Source: Sphingopyxis sp. Root154
GTDB taxonomy: Bacteria; Pseudomonadota; Alphaproteobacteria; Sphingomonadales; Sphingomonadaceae
Direction of reading: 5' to 3'
DNA length: 64,000 bases
Assembly (NCBI RefSeq): GCF_001427105.1
Contig: NZ_LMGI01000001.1
Coordinates: forward strand, 806,001 to 870,000
Shown: in pieces, positions 8,633-16,252 of the stretch
How positions within the stretch are numbered: the first letter of the stretch is position 1
Layout of the letters: every line of letters begins with the position of its first letter
Notes under the pieces: generated by a model
What the model saw: the letters and a program-made list of their open reading frames with translations, nothing else
What the model was told of the DNA's origin: nothing
Database searches by the model: none
Program-made: the position numbers and the translations under genes

Positions 8633-9913
8633 TCAAAAGACCGGGGTGTTGGGAGGCAAGCCGATCAGCGACCGTCCGAGCAGTTCGGTCGCGCCGTCGA
8701 AGTCGTAGACGACGTGGCTGGCCATCACATTGACGTCGCGTAGCGCGCGCTGGAGCGGGCTGCTGGTCATATGCGCGCTCGACCCCGCGCCTTCAACCAG
8801 CAGCCGGATCGCGTCGCGGCACAGATCCATCGCGAGCGCGACCTGTGCGCGGAGCGCGATGCGGTCCTCGTTGCTCACCAGCCCGTCTCCGGCCGCTTCG
8901 GTCAGTGCGACATTGCGCCGCCCGACCTCGCGCAGGATCATTTCGGCGGTCTGCGTCTTCGCCGCGGCTTCGCCGAGCCGCATATGCGCCGAAGCCTTTT
9001 CGTTCTGCTTGACGGTGGTGCCGAGCATGGTGCGAACCCCGATGCGTTCGCGGAAATGATCGACCGCCGACCGGGCGACGCCGACCGCGCCGATGGCCGC
9101 GGTGATCGCGAGGAAGGGCGTCATCGGCATCCGGTAAACCGGATTGTGCGCGTGGATCTTTGCGCCGGGCGCGCAGCCCATGCGCATTTCGCCCATGTCC
9201 ATCACGCGATGTTCGGGGACGAAGACGTCTTCGCAGCGGATGTCGTTGCTGCCCGTGCCGATCATCCCGTCGACATGCCAGGTGTCGAGCACCTCGATCT
9301 CGTCCGCCGGCAACGCCAGGAAAAGCTGGCGCGGCGGGTTTTCGCCGGGAATCATGCCGGTCACCATCACCCAGTCGGCGTGCATGACGCCCGTACCCCA
9401 TTTCCACCGGCCCGTCAGGCGATAGCCGCCGTCGACGGGCTGGGCGACGCCCGGCGGGTTGGTCGCGCCCGGCGCGATGACATAGGGAAAGGCGCCGCCG
9501 AAAGTCTCTTCCTGCAGCTTTTCGGGGAATTGCGCGAGCATCCAGTTATGCTCGACGCAAAAAGCGGTGACCCAGCCGGTCGAACCGCAGCCCTCGGCGA
9601 TCGGCAGCATCGCGTCGATGAAACTGTCGATGTCGAACTCCAGCCCACCGTAGCGCCGCGGCACGAAGTGATAGAAGACGCCGGTCCGGCGGATCGCGTC
9701 CCAGACCGCATCGACGGGACGACGCAACTGCTCGCATTCGAGCGCGTGCGCCGCGACGAGCGGCTTGAGCGCGGTCGTGCGGCGCACCAGTTCCCCGGGC
9801 GTCAGTGCCGCGAGTTCCTCGCGCGACAGCCAGTCGCCGCCTTTCGGAATCCGGCGATCGGCGAAAGACTCGGCGGCGTCCTCCGCCCGGCGCGTTTGAG
9901 CGGCGATATTCAT
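8633..9913 (-). CDS. Flavin-dependent monooxygenase of acyl-CoA dehydrogenase fold
   Basis: A 426-residue protein of the group D flavin monooxygenase family (HsaA, p-hydroxyphenylacetate hydroxylase oxygenase and DszC are known members). These use reduced FMN or FAD from a separate reductase to hydroxylate aromatic rings. Visible features are an N-terminal helical domain with FYHFVPRRYGGLE, a middle beta domain with GRWKWGTGVMHADWVMVTG, and a C-terminal helical bundle ending in YDFDGATELLGRSLIG. The protein lacks the obvious catalytic Glu context of a true acyl-CoA dehydrogenase. The ATG at 9913 is preceded by GAAAGGA; an upstream in-frame start at 9982 would overlap the promoter. The downstream sulfatase and the FMN reductase at 3894 are the logical partners. 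The substrate is unknown. Confidence 0.82.
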   Translation of the reverse strand: MNIAAQTRRAEDAAESFADRRIPKGGDWLSREELAALTPGELVRRTTALKPLVAAHALECEQLRRPVDAVWDAIRRTGVFYHFVPRRYGGLEFDIDSFIDAMLPIAEGCGSTGWVTAFCVEHNWMLAQFPEKLQEETFGGAFPYVIAPGATNPPGVAQPVDGGYRLTGRWKWGTGVMHADWVMVTGMIPGENPPRQLFLALPADEIEVLDTWHVDGMIGTGSNDIRCEDVFVPEHRVMDMGEMRMGCAPGAKIHAHNPVYRMPMTPFLAITAAIGAVGVARSAVDHFRERIGVRTMLGTTVKQNEKASAHMRLGEAAAKTQTAEMILREVGRRNVALTEAAGDGLVSNEDRIALRAQVALAMDLCRDAIRLLVEGAGSSAHMTSSPLQRALRDVNVMASHVVYDFDGATELLGRSLIGLPPNTPVF

Positions 9914-9954
9914 GACATCCTTTCTCCCGGCAGCCGGAATCGGCTTATGCGGCC

Positions 9955-10002
9955 AGAGTAGACCGCTGAGAAATAATGTCAAGAAACTTAACTAAATTGA
10001 CA
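9955..10002 (-). promoter_or_regulatory. Promoter of the monooxygenase gene with a TGTCAA/TTGACA inverted repeat
   Basis: On the minus strand TTGACA (9982-9977) and TACTCT (9960-9955) are spaced by 16 bases and lie about 40 bases before the ATG at 9913. The -35 box is one arm of an inverted repeat whose other arm, TTGACA on the plus strand, is at 9997-10002. The spacer is AT-rich and holds CTTAACTAA, only half of the TTAG-N4-CTAA pattern found at the two neighbouring promoters. Confidence 0.5.
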
Positions 10003-10006
10003 AGAC

Positions 10007-10474
10007 CTAGGCTGTAGCCCCCTCGGGCCCTTCGAGCGCTCCGGGCGGCACGCGCGGCGGATCGCCCCAGTCCATGCGCATCGCGTCGCGAAGGCCGTGA
10101 TAGGCGGGCAGGCCGATCCGTTCGACGAGTTTGACTTCGAGATATTGCAAGGCCTTGGCGGCGGCGCGGCGGGTGTCGTTCGCCTGTTCGGCAAAGCGGA
10201 CGATCCGCGCGCGCCGGTCGGCGGGATCGGGGACGAGTTCGACGATGCCCCGCGTTTCGAGCTCGCTGAGCATCAGGCTGATCGCCTGCCGCGTGACGCC
10301 GAGATTGCGGGCGATGCGCGTCGCGCGATGTTCGCCCGCCGATATATTGGCGATCAACATCGACTGCGCGCGGCTGACATTGGGGATGCCGGCTTCCTTG
10401 AGCGCCGCCTGGAGCGCCTCGTCGAACCAGTAGACGGCGCTCAGCAGGTTCATCATCAGGAACGGGCTATCCAT
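10007..10474 (-). CDS. MarR-family transcriptional regulator (second)
   Basis: A 155-residue MarR-type protein. It has an N-terminal dimer helix (LLSAVYWFDEALQAALKEAG), a helix-turn-helix with ATRIARNLGVTRQAISLMLSELETRGIV (about 50-80), and a wing with PDPADRRARIV. The ATG at 10474 follows AAGGAAGA; an earlier in-frame start at 10522 has no clear ribosome site. It lies between the MFS carrier and the monooxygenase, both on the same strand with gaps of about 94 bp. It is central to the block that carries the two TTAG-N4-CTAA palindromes, which makes it a good candidate for their ligand-responsive repressor. Confidence 0.9.
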   Translation of the reverse strand: MDSPFLMMNLLSAVYWFDEALQAALKEAGIPNVSRAQSMLIANISAGEHRATRIARNLGVTRQAISLMLSELETRGIVELVPDPADRRARIVRFAEQANDTRRAAAKALQYLEVKLVERIGLPAYHGLRDAMRMDWGDPPRVPPGALEGPEGATA

Positions 10475-10568
10475 CGTCGTCTTCCTTTGGCCGCGGTGCG
10501 GGCCCGTCAGAATCTCCGGCACGATCTGCGGGCAATCCGCAGCGGCATGGAGCCCGGTCTGGTTACGG

Positions 10569-11948
10569 TCAACCGGCGTCCGTCATTTTGGCGAGATCGC
10601 GAGCGAAAGCCGAAAAGCCCGCGGTGAGGATGATCGCCGCGAGCGGCAGCGCGATACCCGTTACCAAGGCGATCGAGTAGCGCAGCGCGCCGTCATCGCC
10701 GAACAGATGATCGGTGAGCAATGCCATCAGCATCGGGCCGAACCCGAGCCCGGTCAGGTTGACGGCAAAGAAATAGAGCGCGGTGACACGCGCGCGATAT
10801 TCGTTCGGCGTAATGAACTGCAGCGCCACCGTGCCGACGCCATGCATCGTCAGCATCGGAAAGGCGAGCGCGAGCATGACGAAGGCAAGCGTGGCGTCGG
10901 GCATCAGTGTCGCTGCGAGCAATGGCGGCCCGCCAAGCAGGATCGACAGCCGCATCACGCGCAGATGCGCGTCGGCGACCCCCTTCGCGAACAGCCGGTC
11001 GGCGAGCGTCCCGCCCGCCACCAGCCCCGCCGCGCCGCCCGTTGCCATGATGATACCGAACCACAGGCCGGCCTCTGACACGTCCATGCCATAGGTGCGC
11101 GCGAAAAAGGTCGGCACCCATGCGATCACGCCATACATGACGAGCCCGATCAGCGACATGCCAGCGAACAGCGCCCCCAGCGAAGCCCGGTGTGCGACGA
11201 GATGCGCCAGAAAGCCGGGGGCCGGCCCCGCCTCACCGCGTAGGGCCGCGGTCTGGCGGAGGCCGTGCCGAAGCGGCTCGCGCACCGTCAGCAACAGCAG
11301 GCAGACGAGCAGCCCCGGAGCCGCCACCCAGAGGAAAATCGTGCGCCACGCCTCGACCGGCCCGATCAGCGGCAGGTCGACCATCGGCGCCGCAAGCACC
11401 GCCTGGACGACGAAAGAGCCGAGGATCATCGCAACGCCCGAACCGAGCGGGACGCCGATCGAATAGACAGCCATTGCCCGCGCGAGCCGGTCGCGCGGGA
11501 AGGTGTCGCTGAGCATCGAATAGGCCGCGGGCGACAGCGCCGCCTCGCCGACGCCAACGCCCATGCGGGCCAGGAACAGCGTCGCATAGCTTCCCGCAAA
11601 GCCGCAGCCGGCGGTCATCGCACTCCACAGCGCCACTCCGACGAGGATGAGATTCCGCCGGTTCCACCTGTCGGCGATCCACGCAATCGGAAGGCCGAGC
11701 ACCGTATAGAAGAGCGCGAAAGCGAGCCCGATGAGCAGGCTGACTTCGGTGTCCGAAATATTCAGCGCGGCGCGAATCGGCGCGACCAGCAGACTGAGAA
11801 TCATCCGGTCGACGAAGGACAGCGTATAGGCGAGCAGCAGGACGCCGACGACGTACCAGCTATAGGCGGGGCGCGGCCAGCCCGGCTCTGCATCCGCTTC
11901 ACCGATCAGTTCGTCTTGCGGCGCGCCTGTCGCGATCTCCGTCGCCAT
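10569..11948 (-). CDS. MFS transporter
   Basis: A 459-residue inner-membrane carrier with about 12 transmembrane helices. After a polar N-terminus of ~30 residues the first helix is SWYVVGVLLLAYTLSFVDRMIL. The loop 2-3 signature is visible as GLPIAWIADRWNRRNLI, and LFLARMGVGVGEAALSPAAYSMLSDTFPRDRL is typical of the sphingomonad 'spinster-like' MFS group that often accompanies TonB receptors. The ATG at 11948 follows GGGAGG; a longer frame to 12101 would run through the palindromic operator and lacks a ribosome site. It probably imports the compound delivered across the outer membrane by the receptors at 4527 or 12095. Confidence 0.9.
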   Translation of the reverse strand: MATEIATGAPQDELIGEADAEPGWPRPAYSWYVVGVLLLAYTLSFVDRMILSLLVAPIRAALNISDTEVSLLIGLAFALFYTVLGLPIAWIADRWNRRNLILVGVALWSAMTAGCGFAGSYATLFLARMGVGVGEAALSPAAYSMLSDTFPRDRLARAMAVYSIGVPLGSGVAMILGSFVVQAVLAAPMVDLPLIGPVEAWRTIFLWVAAPGLLVCLLLLTVREPLRHGLRQTAALRGEAGPAPGFLAHLVAHRASLGALFAGMSLIGLVMYGVIAWVPTFFARTYGMDVSEAGLWFGIIMATGGAAGLVAGGTLADRLFAKGVADAHLRVMRLSILLGGPPLLAATLMPDATLAFVMLALAFPMLTMHGVGTVALQFITPNEYRARVTALYFFAVNLTGLGFGPMLMALLTDHLFGDDGALRYSIALVTGIALPLAAIILTAGFSAFARDLAKMTDAG

Positions 11949-12012
11949 CGATCCTGTCCTCCCGATCGCCGCTCGCTCTTGCACCACAAGTCGGCCTGTT
12001 ATATAGAAACAG

Positions 12013-12032
12013 TTACTTAGCAAACTAAGTAA
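12013..12032. promoter_or_regulatory. Palindromic operator between the divergent MFS and TonB receptor genes
   Basis: A perfect inverted repeat, TTACTTAG-CAAA-CTAAGTAA, lies in the 146-bp gap between the MFS gene (minus) and the receptor (plus). Its core TTAG-N4-CTAA is the same as in the sulfatase promoter palindrome at 8564-8579. A TATATAAC stretch next to it, read on the minus strand, could be the MFS -10. The central position would let one regulator control both genes. Confidence 0.6.
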
Positions 12033-12094
12033 ATTGGCGACCGAGTCAAGCATGATCGGGACGCACGAAAAAACAACGTGTTGGGAGACGCGAT

Positions 12095-14281
12095 ATGACA
12101 AATTTCGGAAGGAAGCAGTCCGTTCTCTTCTTGGCCGGCGCGGCGATCGCCGCGCTGCCCGCGGTCGCCGCGGCGCAGGAGGTCGCCGATGACACGAGCG
12201 GCGACATCATCGTCACCGCGCAGCGACAGGAACAGAGGCTTCAGGACGTCCCCGTCTCGGTCACCGCCTTTGGCGCCGAGCAGCTTCGCGACAACAGCAT
12301 CGAAACGGTGCAGGACATCGCGATCCGCACCCCGGGCCTTGCGGTCAGCGCGGTCGACCCGATCAACACCAACTTCGCGATGCGCGGCATCGGCAGCGCG
12401 CCGGGCATCAGCCAGAACGCCGGCGGCGATCCCTCGGTCGTCGTCTTCATCGACGGCGTCTATGCGGGGCGCGGCGGCACCCCCGACCTTGATGCGCTCG
12501 ACCTCGAACGCGTCGAAGTGCTGCGCGGACCGCAGGGCACCCTGTTCGGCAAGAATGCGATCGGCGGCCTCGTCCAGTTCATCAGCCGCAAGCCGACCGA
12601 CGAGACGAGCTTCTTTTTCGAGGGCACTTACGGCAACTACGACCGCTTCGGCGTGATCGCGCGCGGCAATATGGCGCTGACCGACAAGGTGTATCTGTCG
12701 GCGGGGCTGTCGCACAAACAGCGGGACGGCTTCGAATTTAACGAGACGACGGGCAACGACGTCAACGACCTCAACCTGACGACGGGCCGCGTTGCGCTGC
12801 GTTTTGTGCCCACCGACACGCTCGACATCATCCTGCGGGCCGACATTTCGCATCAGGACCAGAAGGGCAATCCGCGCCACAACAATTGCGACACCAGCTT
12901 TCAGGGCGGCATCCACTGCGTCGGCATCAACCCCGATCCGCGCGTCGTGAACGCCTATATCGACGGCGAGGTCAAACGGACGATCCAGACCTATTCGGCC
13001 GAGGCCAACCTCGACCTGCCGTTTGGGACGCTGACCTCACTCACCGCGCTTCGCAAGGTGAAGTTCAACTTCGTCACCCCCTTCTTCAGCAACCCGGTCA
13101 ACCCTCCGGCACAGATCGAATCGACGAGCTTCGGCGAAGAGGACAACAGCCAGTTCAGCCAGGAACTGCGCCTCTCCTTCGATGCGTGGGGCGGGCGCCT
13201 GAAGGGGCAGACGGGCGTCTATTTCCTGAAGGAGAACAACGACCGTATCGAAGGGCAGATTCAGGACTTCCCGACCCCTGCGGGCTCGGGAACCGGCATC
13301 TATCCGCAGTCGGTCAACGCGCGCAGCGTCGCGATTTTCGGGCAGGTCGATGTCGAGATCGTCCCCTCGCTCACCGCGACGGTGGGCGCGCGCATGACAT
13401 GGGAGCGCAAGAGCGGGCGCTTCGCGGGGTTCAAGGCCGACGACGGCCCGGGCCTGCCGCCGCCGCTGGGGTCGCTCGCCGGCTATGACGTGACCGGGAA
13501 GAAGAGCTGGAAAGCCTTCACGCCGCGCTTCGCGCTCAACTGGAAGGCGACGGACGACGTGCTGCTCTATGCCTCGGTCGCGCGCGGCTACAAGAGCGGC
13601 GGGTTCCAGGGATTGTCGGGTACCGCCGCAGGCGCCTCGACCCCTTATGACCCCGAATTCGCCTGGGGCTATGAGGTCGGCGCGAAGACCGACTGGCTCG
13701 ACCGCCGCCTGCGGCTCAATGTCGCGGCATTTCGCACCGACTATTCGGATCTCCAGGTTTCACAGCTCGTCCCGCTGTGCTGCGTTGTCGTCAGCAACGC
13801 GGCGAAGGCGCGGATCAAGGGGATCGAGGTCGAGGCGGTGGCGCGGCCGTTCGAGGGTTTCCAGATCGACGGCAGCTATGCGTATCTCGATGCTAAGTTC
13901 ACCGAATATACGATCCCGGGCCTGAACTATACCGGCAACCAGCTGCCGCGCTCGCCGAAGAACAAGTTCAACATCGGCGGCCAGTTCGAAACCCCCGTCG
14001 GCGACCTGTCGGCGAAGCTGCGCGTCGATTACAGCTGGGTCGACGACGCCTTTTTCGAGGCGTCGAACATCCCGCAGCAGCTCTGGCCTTCGCACGACAA
14101 TCTGGATGCGCGCCTCTCAATTTCGGGTCCCGACGATCGCTGGGAGCTGTCGCTGTGGGGCAAGAATCTGACCGACGAGCTAACGCCGACCTATGTCACC
14201 TATTTCGGCCCCTTCCGCCAGATCCTGACGCCCTACGCGCCGCCGCGCACCTATGGCGTAACGGTCGCATTCAAGATGTGA
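12095..14281 (+). CDS. TonB-dependent receptor (third)
   Basis: A 728-residue outer-membrane receptor. The signal peptide ends PAVAAAQ (about 28), then DIIVTAQRQEQRLQDVPVSV leads into the plug, with LRGPQGTLFGKNAIGG in the plug core. The barrel ends TYGVTVAFKM, Met rather than Phe at the last position. GGGAGA lies 7 bases before the ATG. It resembles the receptor at 4527 in size and plug wording, so both may serve the same pathway. It is divergent from the MFS carrier across the operator at 12013-12032 and is followed by a small DUF3237 gene. Confidence 0.93.
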   Translation: MTNFGRKQSVLFLAGAAIAALPAVAAAQEVADDTSGDIIVTAQRQEQRLQDVPVSVTAFGAEQLRDNSIETVQDIAIRTPGLAVSAVDPINTNFAMRGIGSAPGISQNAGGDPSVVVFIDGVYAGRGGTPDLDALDLERVEVLRGPQGTLFGKNAIGGLVQFISRKPTDETSFFFEGTYGNYDRFGVIARGNMALTDKVYLSAGLSHKQRDGFEFNETTGNDVNDLNLTTGRVALRFVPTDTLDIILRADISHQDQKGNPRHNNCDTSFQGGIHCVGINPDPRVVNAYIDGEVKRTIQTYSAEANLDLPFGTLTSLTALRKVKFNFVTPFFSNPVNPPAQIESTSFGEEDNSQFSQELRLSFDAWGGRLKGQTGVYFLKENNDRIEGQIQDFPTPAGSGTGIYPQSVNARSVAIFGQVDVEIVPSLTATVGARMTWERKSGRFAGFKADDGPGLPPPLGSLAGYDVTGKKSWKAFTPRFALNWKATDDVLLYASVARGYKSGGFQGLSGTAAGASTPYDPEFAWGYEVGAKTDWLDRRLRLNVAAFRTDYSDLQVSQLVPLCCVVVSNAAKARIKGIEVEAVARPFEGFQIDGSYAYLDAKFTEYTIPGLNYTGNQLPRSPKNKFNIGGQFETPVGDLSAKLRVDYSWVDDAFFEASNIPQQLWPSHDNLDARLSISGPDDRWELSLWGKNLTDELTPTYVTYFGPFRQILTPYAPPRTYGVTVAFKM

Positions 14282-14289
14282 CCCGCGGG

Positions 14290-14316
14290 CGCGGCGGCAC
14301 CCCTTTCGCCGCCGCG
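14290..14316 (+). terminator. GC-rich stem-loop between receptor and DUF3237 gene
   Basis: Perfect 9-bp arms, CGCGGCGGC and GCCGCCGCG, with the loop ACCCCTTTC begin 9 bases after the receptor stop. No T-run follows, so it may attenuate rather than end transcription into the gene at 14350. Confidence 0.35.
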
Positions 14317-14349
14317 TCCCTTCCCCCTGCACTATCGAGAGGATGACCG

Positions 14350-14820
14350 ATGGAAGAACCCCGTTTCCGCTACCTCTGTTCGTACAGAGCCAGCTTCACC
14401 GAGCCGCAGCAGATGATCGGCAAGGCGCATTTTGGGCGCCGGATGATCGCCGCGCTGACCGGCGGGGAGGTCGAGGGCGAACGTCTGCACGGCCGCGTGA
14501 TGCCAAGCGGCGGCGACTGGGCGACGATCGACGACAATGACACGCTGCGGCTCGACGCGCGCATCACGGTCGAAACGCACGATGGCGCGCTGATCTACGT
14601 TTCCTATCGCGGCGTGCTGCGCCCGCTGTCGGCCGCACACAAGCATGCGCGGAACGGCGGCCCCCGAACCCCGGAGGAAAAGGCCGAGGTCTATTTCCGC
14701 ACGACGCCGATGTTCGAAACCGGTGACGAGCGCTACCTGTGGCTCAACGACATCGTCGCAGTCGGGCTCGGGGCCAGTATTGGCGGCGCGGTACGCTACG
14801 ATGTGTTCGAGTTGCTTTAG
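14350..14820 (+). CDS. DUF3237 family protein
   Basis: A 156-residue soluble protein of the DUF3237 family, small beta-rich proteins without an established activity that often occur in aromatic and terpenoid degradation clusters. Recognisable parts are the GRVMPSGGDWATI segment, the DARITVETHDGALIYVSYRGV strand pair and the C-terminal YLWLNDIVAVGLG with YDVFELL. It has no signal peptide. AGAGGA lies upstream of the ATG. It lies 68 bp after the receptor on the same strand and is probably part of the MarR-controlled block. Confidence 0.82.
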   Translation: MEEPRFRYLCSYRASFTEPQQMIGKAHFGRRMIAALTGGEVEGERLHGRVMPSGGDWATIDDNDTLRLDARITVETHDGALIYVSYRGVLRPLSAAHKHARNGGPRTPEEKAEVYFRTTPMFETGDERYLWLNDIVAVGLGASIGGAVRYDVFELL

Positions 14821-14952
14821 GAGGGCCCCATCGTCGGCGAACTGGACTCCCGGGAGCGAATAGCGGCCCTCGACATCCCTCGCCGGAAAACGCAGGCCGC
14901 CCCTCTCGGTTTACCCAGTCGGTTCGCGACCATGACTCGCCCTTCCCTGAAA

Positions 14953-16182
14953 TCAGGCTCCTATGACCTGGATCCTGCGGCGGAGCAAAAAGAGCCCGCC
15001 CGCGAGCACCGCCGTCGGGACGAGCATCAGCGTGAACGCGGTGCGCCCGTCGAGGTGGGCGAAGATGGCGCCGGTGATGACCGATCCGGTCGTCCCGCCG
15101 AGCGCCGAGAAGACGACGACGAGCCCCATCAGCGACGGGTGCTGGCGATTGGGCATGGCGCTCAGCATCACCGAGATGATCGTCGGATAGACCGGCGCCA
15201 GCGCGATGCCGATCAGCGGAAAGAGGAAAGCCGCGATCGGCGCGTCGCCCCAACTGTGGATCGCCCCGGGGGCGAGGCCGTCGGCGAGCGGCAGCACGAG
15301 GATGATCAGCGCCGCAAGCGCTGCGAGGCAGACGTTCAGTACCGGATACCAGTCGAAGCGCGCCATCACCGCGCCCGCGCCGAAGCGTCCGATCGCCAGG
15401 CACGCGGCGAACAGGCTCGCCGCCTGCACGCTCATCTGCGCGGGCAGATGCAGCACCTCGTTGTTGAAGGTCGGGAGCCAGCTCTGGATTCCCTGCTCGA
15501 TCAGCACGAACAGGAAGGCGCAGGCGACGAAGACCAGCACCAGCGGCAGTGCCGCGAGCTTGAGCATCGCAACGAACGGCCGTCCGTCGCTTGCGGCCGC
15601 TTCCTCGCCCTCGTGCGTACGATGTTCGTCGACCCGCGCCGTGAGCAGCAGCGCGAGCGCCAGTGCCGTAATCGCACCGAGCACCCAATAGGCGTTCAGC
15701 CAGCGGAGGCCCGTGGGGTCGATGAAGGCGCTGAACACCCAATAGGAAGAGAGGACGCCGACCATGAACATGCCCTCGATCAGGCTGGTCAGGCTGGCGT
15801 GCTTTCGCGGGCTGTCGGTGACGAGCCCGATCATCGAATAAACGACGACCTTCGCGACCGCGAAGGCCGCGCCGACCATCGCGAAATGGAGCTGCGCGGC
15901 GCCGAAGCTGCCGAAGAGCGGCATGACGATACAGCCGGCGATCGCCAGGATGAGCGCGCCGATCAGCGCGTTGCGAAGGCCAAGCCGCGGCAGGTAGCTC
16001 GCGGTCACGAACGATATGACCGCGATCGTGATATCCTTGAAACCCTCCAGCGTGCTCGCTTCGGGCTTGGTCACATGAAAGCTGGAAATCGACTGAAGGA
16101 TCACCGTCCCAACGCTGTTGAGCAGCATCGCGAAAGCGACATAGGTCAGGATCAGTGCTGCGATCAGTCGAGTGCGCGCCAT
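14953..16182 (-). CDS. MFS sugar transporter
   Basis: A 409-residue carrier with about 12 transmembrane helices, beginning directly with a membrane segment (LIAALILTYVAFAMLLNSVG). It resembles the FucP/TsgA-like MFS branch used for sugars, for example the half-marked ESFKDITIAV-like segment after helix 1 and AIAGCIVMPLFG. TAAGGACGG precedes the ATG. It is the last gene of the alpha-glucoside module. An intrinsic terminator separates it from the receptor upstream, so it may depend on read-through or its own promoter. It probably moves the disaccharide from periplasm to cytoplasm for the phosphorylase at 18610. Confidence 0.88.
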   Translation of the reverse strand: MARTRLIAALILTYVAFAMLLNSVGTVILQSISSFHVTKPEASTLEGFKDITIAVISFVTASYLPRLGLRNALIGALILAIAGCIVMPLFGSFGAAQLHFAMVGAAFAVAKVVVYSMIGLVTDSPRKHASLTSLIEGMFMVGVLSSYWVFSAFIDPTGLRWLNAYWVLGAITALALALLLTARVDEHRTHEGEEAAASDGRPFVAMLKLAALPLVLVFVACAFLFVLIEQGIQSWLPTFNNEVLHLPAQMSVQAASLFAACLAIGRFGAGAVMARFDWYPVLNVCLAALAALIILVLPLADGLAPGAIHSWGDAPIAAFLFPLIGIALAPVYPTIISVMLSAMPNRQHPSLMGLVVVFSALGGTTGSVITGAIFAHLDGRTAFTLMLVPTAVLAGGLFLLRRRIQVIGA

Positions 16183-16198
16183 CAGCCGTCCTTAGCAG

Positions 16199-16236
16199 AA
16201 AAAAGAGGGGTGGCCGCGAAGAGGCCGCGGCCACCC
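16199..16236 (-). terminator. Intrinsic terminator after the TonB receptor
   Basis: Perfect 11-bp arms (16208-16218 and 16226-16236) with a 7-base loop are followed on the minus strand by CTCTTTTTT. It lies 17 bases after the receptor stop and before the MFS gene, so it would reduce the MFS message relative to receptor and phosphorylase. Confidence 0.8.
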
Positions 16237-16252
16237 AGGGAGGGATGATCCT

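Noticed and set aside
9977..10002. TGTCAA/TTGACA inverted repeat as a third copy of the MarR operator
   Set aside because: The spacer contains CTTAACTAA but not the TTAG-N4-CTAA core, so it is listed only as a promoter element.
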